Assembly (NCBI GenBank): GCA_019636655.1
Contig: JAHBXB010000002.1
Location: forward strand, 136,537-200,536
DNA from: Phycisphaeraceae bacterium
GTDB taxonomy: Bacteria; Planctomycetota; Phycisphaerae; Phycisphaerales; UBA1924
Direction of reading: 5' to 3'
Length of the DNA stretch: 64,000 bases
Under the pieces are notes generated by a model. It did not search any database, was not told the origin of the DNA, and saw only the letters and a program-made list of their open reading frames with translations. Positions 26,139-34,566 of this stretch are shown here, in pieces; the stretch's first letter is position 1, and each line of letters begins with the position of its first letter. Position numbers and translations under genes: made by a program.

Positions 26139-26163
26139 ATTGCGGTTCACGAGACCGTTGCAA

Positions 26164-27342
26164 ATGGGCTCACTCGCTGAAGTCGGCACTGCCTTCCTTA
26201 AACTCGGAGTGATCTCGTTCGGTGGTCCCACCGCCCACCTGGGCTATCTCCGAGAGGAGTTTGTTGGCAAGCGCCGATGGCTCACGGATGAGGCCTTCGC
26301 GGACTTGGCCGCGCTCTGCCAGTTCCTCCCCGGACCCGCGAGCAGCCAGGTGGTCTTCGCCCTCGGAATGCTGCGGGCGGGCCTCATCGGTGCGCTCACG
26401 GCATCCGTGTGCTTCATGCTCCCATCAGTGGCGATGATGATTGCCTTCGCGTACGGCGTCGAAGGCGTGGGGAACCTTCAGCACGCCGGGTGGCTGCACG
26501 GGCTCAAACTCGCTGCGGTGGTCGTCGTCGCACAGGCCGTGTGGGCGATGGGCCGGAGTCTCTGTCCGGATCGTGCCCGACTCACACTCTGCGTCCTTGC
26601 CGCCGTCGTCACGCTCACGGCCCCAGGGGTGATCACCCATCTTGCGGTGATCGCCGCCGGCACTGCGATCGGATGGCTTGTCTACCGCCATGCACCCGTG
26701 CCCCACAACGAGGGGCCCCCGCCGAGAATGCAAGGGCACGTCGGCGCGGTAGCCGCCTTGGTAGCCTTCGGTGCGCTGCTCGTGCTCCTCCCGTCACTGG
26801 CAGCATCGACGGACAGCAGGTCACTCGCGGTCTTTGACCGTTTCTACCGTTCAGGCGCGCTGGTGTTCGGCGGTGGACACGCTGTGCTCCCGCTGCTGCG
26901 AGCGGAGGTCGTGCCGCCGGGGTGGGTCTCGGATGACGCGTTTCTCGCGGGCTACGGAGCGGCCCAGGCGGTGCCCGGCCCACTGTTCACCTTCTCGGCC
27001 TACCTGGGCGCTGTGATTCATGGCGGGCCAAACGCATGGGTAGGCGGTCTCTGGTGCCTCCTTGCACTGTTCCTTCCCGGATGGCTGCTGGTGGGTGGAA
27101 CTCTCCCGTTCTGGCACCAAGTGCGTGCGCAGGCATGGGCCCAGGCGGGGCTCAAGGGTGCGAACGCGGCCGTTGTCGGCGTCTTGCTCTCGGCCCTCTA
27201 TGCGCCCGTGTTCACAGAAAGTGTCTCGAGCGCACGGGACATCGCGGCGGCGCTCGTCGGCTTCGCAGCGCTGCACTTCTGGAAGACGCCAACGTGGGCT
27301 GTCGTGGTGCTCATGGCCGCACTCGGGCAATGGGCGCCGTAA
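26164..27342 (+). CDS. Chromate transporter (ChrA family, two-domain form)
   Basis: The 392-aa protein has about ten hydrophobic segments and two homologous halves. Each half carries the family's aromatic-glycine signature: FLKLGVISFGGPTAHLGYL and FLPGPASSQVVFALGMLRAG in the first, FYRSGALVFGGGHAVLPLL and GYGAAQAVPGPLFTFSAYLG in the second. ChrA proteins extrude chromate from the cytoplasm, driven by the membrane potential. Many genomic homologues have unproven substrates, so the resistance role is inference. Start choice is uncertain: TTG at 26140 is in frame, ATG at 26164 is used here. No regulator such as ChrB is adjacent. Confidence 0.85.
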   Translation: MGSLAEVGTAFLKLGVISFGGPTAHLGYLREEFVGKRRWLTDEAFADLAALCQFLPGPASSQVVFALGMLRAGLIGALTASVCFMLPSVAMMIAFAYGVEGVGNLQHAGWLHGLKLAAVVVVAQAVWAMGRSLCPDRARLTLCVLAAVVTLTAPGVITHLAVIAAGTAIGWLVYRHAPVPHNEGPPPRMQGHVGAVAALVAFGALLVLLPSLAASTDSRSLAVFDRFYRSGALVFGGGHAVLPLLRAEVVPPGWVSDDAFLAGYGAAQAVPGPLFTFSAYLGAVIHGGPNAWVGGLWCLLALFLPGWLLVGGTLPFWHQVRAQAWAQAGLKGANAAVVGVLLSALYAPVFTESVSSARDIAAALVGFAALHFWKTPTWAVVVLMAALGQWAP

Positions 27343-27355
27343 GTTCGCATCGCCG

Positions 27356-28486
27356 CTACGGATGCTCGGCTTCCCATCGCTCGACGACATCGTGGGCGGC
27401 GCCCGAGTACAGCGTTTGCAGCAGCGTCGGCGCGAGCCCAAGCCCGACCAGGCGTGGAGCGGACATCGCATTGAACCGGTCCGGATCCATCATCATGAGG
27501 TCGGGGTCCGCGATGGGCGAATCACCGTCGAAGGTCGTCTCGAACATCGTCCGCAGTGCCAGGTAACGGCTCGCGTACAGGTCGAACGCCTCCTCGGCGC
27601 TGCTGGCCAGGTCCGCCATCGGACTGGTGGTCGCCTTGGCGGGCTGGAGGTGGTCGTCCGTGGAAACGATGTCGGACCCGAAAAGGATCCGCCCCGTCCA
27701 CTTCGCGAAGAACTCGGCGGTCTGAGCCCTGGGGTGCCGGCCCAGTTCCCGCACGATCCACTTGGTGGCCGAGGTGTCCAGGTACAGGTTCGGGTGCCTC
27801 GCGAGCATCCCGCCGAGGAACTCTAAATCCTCCGGCCATCCCCCCATGTGCGCCGCGATCCACGGGTTTGAGAACCGATCGAGCATCCGCTCGAACCCCT
27901 CGTACTGCTGGCGCTTCGTGCCGAAACGCCGGGCATCGGAGTAGCGGCTGGCGAACCAGGTGTCCGGATCCGCGACATGGATCATGAACATCATCCCCAG
28001 ACGCTCCCCGACCTCGCAGGCCTTCACCCGCCACGCGCTGTCGACTTCCGCGAGGTCGGTCGCGCCCCAGGTTGATTGGGCCAGGTCCGGCACCACCTCC
28101 CGCAATCGCGGCGAGGCCCAGATCTTCAGGATCCGTGATCCCAGGTCGCGCCGGAACAGCTCGATCTCCTGCACGTACCCGGCCCGGTGGGCCCTGTTCT
28201 TGTCGGGGTCCGCCCACGAGGGGAACGCGATGAACCGCACGGCGTCGCCGAGGGCGTCGCGCACCACCGCGGCGCCGGGCCGCTGGGTCATTGAGTAGAT
28301 CCGCCTGACGCCGAAGAGCCGGGCCGCCTCGAGGTGGATGGCCGGGGCCTTCGCACCGGCGAGGTGGGCGTGGATGTCGATGATGGGCGTGACCGGCAAC
28401 CCCAGGCGGGACGCTTCAATGCGGTAATCCAGCCCTAGCCTGTTGGCCGTCCACACCCGCGCCGTGCCCGCCGTGCCGAAACTCAT
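27356..28486 (-). CDS. Amidohydrolase-2-type TIM-barrel hydrolase
   Basis: The 376-aa protein has the metal ligands of the amidohydrolase-2 (ACMS decarboxylase-like) superfamily: H-x-H in IDIHAHLAGA near residue 38, a His in MMFMIHVADPDTW, another in PWIAAHMGGWPE, and the conserved Asp in ILFGSDIVS. Such enzymes are metal-dependent hydrolases or decarboxylases on small carboxylic substrates. The precise substrate cannot be read from the sequence. The true start is the ATG at 28486, 12 bases downstream of GGAGGGG. It is convergent with the chrA-like gene (13 bp) and divergent from the 28520 glycosyltransferase. Confidence 0.8.
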   Translation of the reverse strand: MSFGTAGTARVWTANRLGLDYRIEASRLGLPVTPIIDIHAHLAGAKAPAIHLEAARLFGVRRIYSMTQRPGAAVVRDALGDAVRFIAFPSWADPDKNRAHRAGYVQEIELFRRDLGSRILKIWASPRLREVVPDLAQSTWGATDLAEVDSAWRVKACEVGERLGMMFMIHVADPDTWFASRYSDARRFGTKRQQYEGFERMLDRFSNPWIAAHMGGWPEDLEFLGGMLARHPNLYLDTSATKWIVRELGRHPRAQTAEFFAKWTGRILFGSDIVSTDDHLQPAKATTSPMADLASSAEEAFDLYASRYLALRTMFETTFDGDSPIADPDLMMMDPDRFNAMSAPRLVGLGLAPTLLQTLYSGAAHDVVERWEAEHP

Positions 28487-28519
28487 TGCCCGATGATACC
28501 CCTCCGCCGCGACACCCCG

Positions 28520-29686
28520 ATGCCCCGCGTGGCGCTCGCGCACGACTGGCTGGTCGGATACCGCGGCGGCGAGGCCGTGCTCGACGCGATCGCCTGCGTC
28601 GTCTCCCGCGAGGCGCGGCCCGCGTGCCTGCTGGCCATGTTCGACGACGGCCGGCCGCTGACCCCGGCGATCGATGCGTTGCCCCGGACGATCTCGGCCC
28701 TGAACTCGCTCCCGCTCGCGGCGAGTCGATTGCGGCGGTGGCTCCTGCCGATGTACCCGCTGGCGGTCATGGACCTCTCGCGCCGACTGCAGACACTGCA
28801 CGCGCACGAGCCCATCGACCTGCTCATCTCAACCTCCTCCGCGGCGGTCAAGGGGCTGCGCGCCCCGCGGGGAGTGCCGCACCTGTGCTACTGCCACGCT
28901 CCGGCCCGCTACCTCTGGTCGCAGACCGAGGAGTACGCCTCCGGTTCGTTCGGCCTGGCGCGACGCGCGGGGCTCGGGATCCTCGGCGGCCCGCTGCGCC
29001 GATGGGACGCCGCCACCGCCGCGAACGTGACGGAGTTCATCGCGAACTCCAGCCACACCGCGGAGCACGTCCGCCGGTGTTACGGGCGGAATTCAACGGT
29101 TGTCCACCCGCCGGTGAGGACCGATTTCTTTACGCCCGCACCGCCCGGAAGCCCGCCGGCGCATGCTGGATCGGACGCCCAGGCGGGATTCTGGCTCGTC
29201 GTCTCGGCGCTCGAACCGTACAAACGGATCGACCTGGCCATTCAGGCCGCCAATCGGACGGGGCGGCCTCTCGTGATCGCGGGGCATGGCTCTCAAGAGG
29301 CCCACCTCAGGTCCCTCGCGGGACCCGGCGTGCGGTTCGTGGGGCGGGTCAGTGATGAGAAGCTCCGGGACCTTTACCGCTCGGCCGCACTCTTGCTCTT
29401 CCCGCAGGTTGAAGACTTCGGGATCGTCGCCGGCGAGGCCCTGGCGTGCGGCCTGCCGGTCGTGGCGCGCCGGGCGGGCGGGGCCCTCGACATCGTCACG
29501 GACGGAGTCACGGGCTCGCTCTTCGATTACCCGACCGTCGAGTCCCTGCTCGACGGGATCGGGCGTGCCCCGGATTCGCGATCCAGCGCCGGCGCGTGCC
29601 GGCGTGCCGCCGAGCGTTTCGGCGCCGACGTGTTTGCCGCGGCGATGTCGCAACGGATCAGCGCGGCACTCCGGCGTGATCGCTGA
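28520..29686 (+). CDS. Family 4 glycosyltransferase
   Basis: The 388-aa protein begins MPRVALAHDWLVGYRGGEAV, the N-terminal Rossmann strand and acceptor loop of GT4 enzymes. The C-terminal domain opens with WLVVSALEPYKRIDLAIQA and contains the E-x7-E nucleotide-sugar motif in EDFGIVAGEALACGLPVVAR. It should transfer a sugar (mannosyl- or glucosyl-type donors are common) in surface glycan assembly. The ATG at 28493 is also in frame, but the second ATG at 28520 matches the conserved N-terminus. The gene diverges from the amidohydrolase gene with the starts only about 30 bp apart. No ribosome site is obvious. Confidence 0.88.
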   Translation: MPRVALAHDWLVGYRGGEAVLDAIACVVSREARPACLLAMFDDGRPLTPAIDALPRTISALNSLPLAASRLRRWLLPMYPLAVMDLSRRLQTLHAHEPIDLLISTSSAAVKGLRAPRGVPHLCYCHAPARYLWSQTEEYASGSFGLARRAGLGILGGPLRRWDAATAANVTEFIANSSHTAEHVRRCYGRNSTVVHPPVRTDFFTPAPPGSPPAHAGSDAQAGFWLVVSALEPYKRIDLAIQAANRTGRPLVIAGHGSQEAHLRSLAGPGVRFVGRVSDEKLRDLYRSAALLLFPQVEDFGIVAGEALACGLPVVARRAGGALDIVTDGVTGSLFDYPTVESLLDGIGRAPDSRSSAGACRRAAERFGADVFAAAMSQRISAALRRDR

Positions 29687-29691
29687 GCGGC

Positions 29692-30135
29692 TCAGCCCTC
29701 GTCGGCCCCCACCATGCGCGACTCGGCGATCAGCCGCCGGCCGTCCTCGGTCGTGCACGGCTCGATGGTCGTTCGGCCGCCGAGCGCCCCCTGACGCACG
29801 AGCAGGTACGCCGACTCGCCCGACTGCAGCATGACACGCGACACCGAACTGGAGTTTCCCTCGACGCGCACGAGGTACTCACCCGGCGGCAGCACCTTGG
29901 CGCGGTACTCACCCGGCTGCACCGGGCCGATCGGCTCCTGGTTGAGCACCAGTTCAACGGTTCCGCCGCCGATCATGTCACCGGGGCGGAACATGTAGAT
30001 CACACCCTGCCCACCGGCGAGCTGGGCCGGCCGGAACTCCGGCTTGGGGTTGGCGCACGCCGCCACGACCACTGTCGCAACCACCGCCAATCCCGAAACA
30101 AACCAAGCCATGAACCCGCGTGTGGCGATTGCCAT
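29692..30135 (-). CDS. Small lipoprotein with beta-rich domain
   Basis: The 147-aa product starts MAIATRGFMAWFVSGLAVVA and has the lipobox VVAAC at residues 24-28, so it is lipid-anchored. The mature part resembles small DUF2846-like domains: VIYMFRPG, then a beta-rich segment with QPGEYRAKVLPPGEYLVRVE and SGESAYLLVRQG. That assignment is from memory and unproven. GGAG lies 6 bases before the ATG. It is convergent with the glycosyltransferase stop (5 bp) and diverges from mraZ across a 348-bp regulatory region. Confidence 0.7.
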   Translation of the reverse strand: MAIATRGFMAWFVSGLAVVATVVVAACANPKPEFRPAQLAGGQGVIYMFRPGDMIGGGTVELVLNQEPIGPVQPGEYRAKVLPPGEYLVRVEGNSSSVSRVMLQSGESAYLLVRQGALGGRTTIEPCTTEDGRRLIAESRMVGADEG

Positions 30136-30483
30136 AGGTGCTCCAATGGGGAGTCCACCACCACTCTTGGGGAGAGTCCGTGGATAACTCCGTGCGCGCC
30201 TGAGTGTACCCAAACCCGACTGTTCGTCGGCTGCCAGGCCGGTCCGTGTGGAAGACCTGTGCACATGACCTTGATATTGCTCGACTTACGCCAATCCAGG
30301 CGTCATTTCGCCCTGTGGATGACTCGCCCCCGACACAACGTTCGAGGCGGCCCGAGACAAAAAGTGTGGCAAACATGACTCGATGTGTTGCATTGTGGGG
30401 CAAAGTGGGAGATAATCCCGCGCCTGCCCGGATGCGTTTCCGGCCGGGGACGGAGCCCTCGATGAACTCGGAGCCCATCGCAC
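30136..30483. other. Divergent intergenic region upstream of mraZ
   Basis: This 348-bp stretch holds no gene. It separates the 29692 lipoprotein from mraZ and carries the mraZ promoter at 30386-30416 plus an AT-richer segment. Three near-matches to the DnaA 9-mer (CGTGGATAA 30179-30187, TGTGCACAT 30258-30266, TGTGGATGA 30314-30322) occur but are too weak to call an origin. Confidence 0.5.
30386..30416 (+). promoter_or_regulatory. mraZ promoter with embedded MraZ-box repeats
   Basis: TTGCAT (30388-30393) and GATAAT (30411-30416) form a -35/-10 pair with exactly 17 bp between them. Within that interval the repeats TGTTG (30386-30390), TGGGG (30396-30400) and TGGGA (30406-30410) follow each other with 5-bp spacers. 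That is the known MraZ operator pattern of TGGGN direct repeats; the first copy is degenerate. MraZ bound here would block RNA polymerase, giving self-repression. The start codon is about 60 bp downstream. Confidence 0.85.
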
Positions 30484-30945
30484 GTGCTCTTCACCGGCCA
30501 ATCACTGCACTCGATCGATTCGAAGCTGCGGCTGGCGATCCCGGCGAAGTACCGCAACCAGTGGAAGACCTCCCGCGACGGCGAGGCGTGGTATTGCCTG
30601 CCGTGGCCGACCGGGCACCTGAGGCTCTACACCGAGGCGAGGTTCGTGGAACTGGCCGAGCAGGGCGAGGCCACGCTGACCCCCGATTCGGCCGAGGCGA
30701 GCCTCGAGACGGTCCTGTTCGGATTCGCCGAGAGGCTCGAAGAGGACAAGGCCGGTCGGATCACCATCCCCCGTGCCCACCTCGACCGGGCGACGATCGG
30801 GTCGGACGTGGTCGTTGTCGGCGCCCGATTCAGGCTGGAGATCCACGACCGAGCGCGGTGGGACGCCTCGGCGACGGACATGTTCAACCGCCTTCCGGAG
30901 TTCATCGATTCAACCGCGGCTCGTAGGGGGCAGGCGCCCCGCTGA
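30484..30945 (+). CDS. mraZ: Transcriptional regulator MraZ
   Basis: The 153-aa protein has the two SpoVT/AbrB-like halves of MraZ, with LHSIDSKLRLAIPAKYRNQW in the first and LEEDKAGRITIPRAHLDRAT in the second. MraZ forms a ring-shaped oligomer that binds TGGGN repeats and usually represses the division/cell-wall cluster that it heads. Here the start is GTG, with GGAG about 10 bases upstream. The usual downstream partners rsmH and ftsL are absent; a 319-bp gap and convergent genes follow. The regulator therefore stands alone, with a clean operator of its own. Confidence 0.93.
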   Translation: MLFTGQSLHSIDSKLRLAIPAKYRNQWKTSRDGEAWYCLPWPTGHLRLYTEARFVELAEQGEATLTPDSAEASLETVLFGFAERLEEDKAGRITIPRAHLDRATIGSDVVVVGARFRLEIHDRARWDASATDMFNRLPEFIDSTAARRGQAPR

Positions 30946-31264
30946 TTCCGTTTGAGAGAGAGTTGCCCGGCCGGGCGGAGACGGTCGACCCGGGCGTTGT
31001 CAGGGATGACAGGTCAGTTCATGACCGACAGTGAGAGGCCCGCTGGGAGCGATCGAACGGATTCGTTGTTCCGTCCGGACCGGGTGACAGGGTGTGACGC
31101 AGGGACGCGTCCGCCATCCACGCAGGACGCCGTTTTGTGCGGCTGAGCGCCCTGCAATGGACATCCGGCCGGGCTGGTGAACGGAGCACTTCCCACGCGG
31201 CAACTACGGCGTCCGGGCGGACCACCACCGCCCGGACGCTGTCGTCTTGGGCGTGCTGAATCGG
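30946..31264. other. Convergent intergenic region after mraZ
   Basis: No coding frame is supported in this 319-bp stretch. It contains the strong inverted repeat at 31209-31239 that probably ends both converging transcripts. Nothing else is recognised. Confidence 0.5.
31209..31239. terminator. Hairpin between convergent mraZ and ankyrin genes
   Basis: A perfect 12-bp inverted repeat, GCGTCCGGGCGG and CCGCCCGGACGC with a 7-nt loop, lies between the convergent stops. No T-run follows on either strand, so it may act as a transcript-stabilising 3' end or a weak bidirectional terminator. Confidence 0.6.
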
Positions 31265-32200
31265 CTACTTCTTCTTCTGAAGCAGGGCCGCCACAGCGGC
31301 GCCCTTGTCGTCACCGCGGGTCGCGGCGTGATCGGCGGCGGTCCAGCCGCGGAGGTCGACCGCATCCGGCGGGGCGCCGGCCTCGAGCAGCATCGCGACC
31401 ATCTCGGTATCGCCGCGCAGCGCCGCCTTCATGAGCGGGGTGACCCCATCGGCATCGGCCTGGTCGGCCTTGGCTCCGGCATCAATCAGGGCCCGCAGCA
31501 TCGCCGCGGAAGCACGGTCGCTCGCGGCCGCGACCGAGAGGGCCGTGTTGCGGTCCTTGTCCGCGGTCATGGTGGCGGCACCCGCCGAGATCAGCATCGC
31601 TACCTTGGCCGGGTCGCCGGACTGGGCGGCGAGCATCAGCGCGGTCTGGCGGTACTTGTTGCCGGCGTTGGGGTCGGCACCGGCACCAAGGAGGGCCTGG
31701 AGCGTCGCCGCCTCGCCGCGGGCCGCGGCGAGCATCAGCGGGGTAAGCCCAACGTCGGTCCGCGGGTCGGCCCGCGCGCCGGCCTCGAGCAGGGCCTGCA
31801 CGCTGGAGGGTCCGCCCCACCCCGCGGCAAAGTACAGGGCCGTGCGGCCGTCGTCGGTGCGAGCATCGAGCCGGCACTTGCCCTCGATGAGCGTCTGGAT
31901 GGCTTCGGGCTTGCCCGCCATGGAGGCCGCCATGAGCGGGGTCATCCCCCGCCGGGAGGGATCGTCCGATTCGTACCGCAAGTCCACGGGTGCCCCCGCG
32001 GCAATCGCGGCCCGGATCGCGGCGACGTCGCCGGCGCCCGCCGCATCAAACAGCGATGCGGCGGAGCCGGAAGGAGCCTCGGCAGCAGCGGGCTGCGCCG
32101 TCGTCGCGATCGACTTGACGACGTACACCGCCGCAGCGCCCACAACGATCAGGAGCAACAACAGGAGCCAGTGCGTCTTGCGGGCGTGATGCTCGGACAT
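31265..32200 (-). CDS. Membrane-anchored ankyrin-repeat protein
   Basis: The 311-aa protein has a short polar N-terminus, one transmembrane helix (LLLLLLIVVGAAAVYVV, residues 12-28), a low-complexity Ala/Pro linker, and about seven ankyrin repeats from residue 48 on. Repeats are recognised by TPLMAAS-, TALYFAA-, TPLMLAA-, TALMLAA-, TALSVAA- and TPLMKAA-type openings with GA-type turns. It should sit in the cytoplasmic membrane with the repeats on one side, probably binding another protein. No enzymatic domain. It is convergent with mraZ and 51 bp downstream of the EF-G-like gene. Confidence 0.9.
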   Translation of the reverse strand: MSEHHARKTHWLLLLLLIVVGAAAVYVVKSIATTAQPAAAEAPSGSAASLFDAAGAGDVAAIRAAIAAGAPVDLRYESDDPSRRGMTPLMAASMAGKPEAIQTLIEGKCRLDARTDDGRTALYFAAGWGGPSSVQALLEAGARADPRTDVGLTPLMLAAARGEAATLQALLGAGADPNAGNKYRQTALMLAAQSGDPAKVAMLISAGAATMTADKDRNTALSVAAASDRASAAMLRALIDAGAKADQADADGVTPLMKAALRGDTEMVAMLLEAGAPPDAVDLRGWTAADHAATRGDDKGAAVAALLQKKK

Positions 32201-32251
32201 CGGTGGGATGCTCCTGCGGGTGTACGACGGAGGCCGCCGTGGGAATGCCGG

Positions 32252-34333
32252 TCATTCGTCGGGGTGGGGCTTGTACGCGGCGACGACATCCTGCTGGATG
32301 TGCGGCGGCGTGCGCTCGTCGTGGCTGTAGTCCATGGTGTACGCGCCCTGCCCGCCGGTCATGCTCTTGAGCTCGTTCGAGAAGTTCTGCAGTTCCGCCA
32401 GCGGGGCCTGGGCCTTGATGATCGCGGTGCCGTCCGAACCCACGTCCGTGTCGAGCACGCGCCCGCGCTTGCCCGAGAGCAGGCCGGACAGGTCGCCCAT
32501 GTGCTGACTCGGCAAGGTGACCTCCAGCATCACGAACGGCTCCATCAGCACCGGCTTGGCCTTCTGGATCGCATCGATGAACGCCTTCTTGCCGGCGGTG
32601 ACAAACGCCACTTCCTTGCTGTCGACGTCGTGGTACTTGCCGTCGTACAGGGCCACGCGCACGCCTGTCAGCGGATAGCCGGCGATCGCGCCGTCGCTGA
32701 GAACCTGCCGGCACCCCTTCTCCACGGCGGGCCAGAACTGGCGCGGCACCGTCCCCCCCACCACCTCGGAGACGAACTCGAACCCATCCGGATGGTCCGG
32801 CGGCAGCGGCTCGACACGCAGATAGACCTCGCCGAACTGACCGGCCCCGCCGGTCTGCTTCTTGTGCCGGTGGTGCCCCTCGGAACGCGAGGTGATGGTC
32901 TCCTTGTACGCGATCCGCGGCTTGCTGGTCTCCAGGTCGATGTTGTAGCCGGCCTTGAGCCGCTCCAGGATCACGCGCAGGTGCAGCTCGCCGAGCCCGC
33001 GCATCACCGTCTGCTTCGTCGCCGCGATCCGCTCGATGCGGAAGCACGGGTCCTCCTCCATCAGCTTGTGGCAGGCGGTGGCGAACTTCGTCTCGTCGGC
33101 ATGGTTCTTCAGTTCGACCGCCAGGCCGAACAACGGGCGGGGCAGGGCCAACGGGAGCAGGTGCACCGAGTCGTGCTCGTGGCTGTCGTGCAGCACGCCG
33201 TCGAAGTGCGCCTCGTCGATCTTGGCCAGCACGCCGATATCCCCGGCGGTCACGTCGTGCACCTCCGCCATCTCCTTGCCCTGGGCCTTGAAGAGGTGCC
33301 CCACGCGGATGGGCTTCTTCTGGTCGTTGATGAACAAGTCGGCCTTGGTCTTGACCGTCCCAGAGAGGACACGGAAGTACGCGAGTTTCCCCACGAACGG
33401 ATCGGCCGTCACCTTGAAGATGTGCGCAATCGTTTTCCCCGCCGGGTCCGGCTCGGGGGTGAACGGCAGCTCGTCCCCGGTTTCGCCGGAGGGCGCGATC
33501 GGCCGGTAGAGAAACTCGGGGGGCATCACCTCCGTCGGCGCGGGGCACAGGTCGGCGAACAGGTGCAGCAGGTCCTCGATGCCCGCCCCGGTCTTGGCCG
33601 AGACGAAGCAGATGGGCACCAGGTGCCCCTCGCCCAGGCACTTCTCGAACGCCGCGTGCACCTTTTCGGGGTCGAGCTGGTCGGCCTTCTCCAGGTACGT
33701 TTCCATCAGCGACTCTTCGACCTCGACAATCTGCTCGATGATCGCCCGATGGGCTTCCTTTACCGAGGAAAAGTCCGCATCGTCCCCGGCGTCGTCGGTC
33801 CCGTCGTGGTCGAAGACGTTGACGACATCCTTTCGGTTCTTCGTCGGCAGGTTGATCGGTAGACAGATGGAGCCGAACGCCTCGCGGAGGCGCCCGACGA
33901 GATCCTCGAGCCTGGCCTCGGTGGCCTCCATCTTCGTCACGATGATCATCCGCGGGATATGCCGCTCCTCCGCGATCGACATCAGCCGGCGCGTGGTCGA
34001 CTCGATCCCCCGCACCGCATCGACCGCGACCGCGACGGTCTCTGCCGCGGGCATCGCGGCGATCGCGTGCCCAATGAAGTCCGACAGCCCGGGCGTGTCG
34101 ATCAGGTTCACCAGGTGGCCGTGGAAGTCGAAGTGCACCGGCGTGGCCGAGAGGGAGTGCTTGTGCGCCTTCTCCTCGGGCGAGTTGTCCGAGACGGTGG
34201 TGCCCTCCTCGACCGTCCCGATGCGTTTGGTCGCCTTCGCCTCGAAGAGCAGCCGCTCGACCAGCGTCGTCTTCCCGCATCCCCCGTGACCCGTAAGAAC
34301 AATGTTGCGGATGTCGGCGGGTGCGTGGGCCAT
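32252..34333 (-). CDS. EF-G-like translational GTPase (EF-G paralogue)
   Basis: The 693-aa protein has the full EF-G domain order. It starts with a GTPase with P-loop GHGGCGKTT (residues 15-23), switch-1-like EGTTVSDNSPEE and G3 DTPG, then a beta-barrel domain II (FKVTADPFVGKLAYFRVLSG), domain III, domain IV (GGAGQFGEVYLRVEPLPP) and domain V (MLEVTLPSQHMGDLSGLLSG). The sequence resembles the EF-G II/EF-G-like branch (G-H-x-G-x-GKTT) rather than canonical EF-G. The G4 motif is TKME instead of NKxD. A standard fusA, with rpsL/rpsG, is not in this window. GGAGG precedes the ATG. Role as translocase, recycling factor or stress-specific paralogue is open. Confidence 0.85.
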   Translation of the reverse strand: MAHAPADIRNIVLTGHGGCGKTTLVERLLFEAKATKRIGTVEEGTTVSDNSPEEKAHKHSLSATPVHFDFHGHLVNLIDTPGLSDFIGHAIAAMPAAETVAVAVDAVRGIESTTRRLMSIAEERHIPRMIIVTKMEATEARLEDLVGRLREAFGSICLPINLPTKNRKDVVNVFDHDGTDDAGDDADFSSVKEAHRAIIEQIVEVEESLMETYLEKADQLDPEKVHAAFEKCLGEGHLVPICFVSAKTGAGIEDLLHLFADLCPAPTEVMPPEFLYRPIAPSGETGDELPFTPEPDPAGKTIAHIFKVTADPFVGKLAYFRVLSGTVKTKADLFINDQKKPIRVGHLFKAQGKEMAEVHDVTAGDIGVLAKIDEAHFDGVLHDSHEHDSVHLLPLALPRPLFGLAVELKNHADETKFATACHKLMEEDPCFRIERIAATKQTVMRGLGELHLRVILERLKAGYNIDLETSKPRIAYKETITSRSEGHHRHKKQTGGAGQFGEVYLRVEPLPPDHPDGFEFVSEVVGGTVPRQFWPAVEKGCRQVLSDGAIAGYPLTGVRVALYDGKYHDVDSKEVAFVTAGKKAFIDAIQKAKPVLMEPFVMLEVTLPSQHMGDLSGLLSGKRGRVLDTDVGSDGTAIIKAQAPLAELQNFSNELKSMTGGQGAYTMDYSHDERTPPHIQQDVVAAYKPHPDE

Positions 34334-34566
34334 ACGGGTGTGCCTCCGAGTTCGGGTTGTTGGCCGAGGATTCGTGGCCGCGTCACCGGGACCGTGCTCC
34401 CGACTCCCGCGGCGCCTCGTGCTCCGGGACGGTGATCAATCGCAGTGTAAGGTCTCGGTGAACACGCGGAAAGGCCTAATTCCGCGCGCGTGCACACCCA
34501 ACCGGGACCAGTTTCCGGCTTGTCCGCACCAACACCCCGAATTCAGGCAGCGCGCGTGGCTCGCCT

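Noticed and set aside
26140-26163. Alternative TTG start of the ChrA-like transporter
   Set aside because: It would add eight residues with no ribosome site; the ATG at 26164 is a better match to the family N-terminus, although the choice is not certain.
30136-30483. Chromosome origin candidate with DnaA-box-like 9-mers
   Set aside because: Three near-matches in about 150 bp, each imperfect, and no dnaA, dnaN or gidA/gidB neighbourhood or clear AT-rich unwinding region. The signals fit better as chance next to an mraZ promoter.
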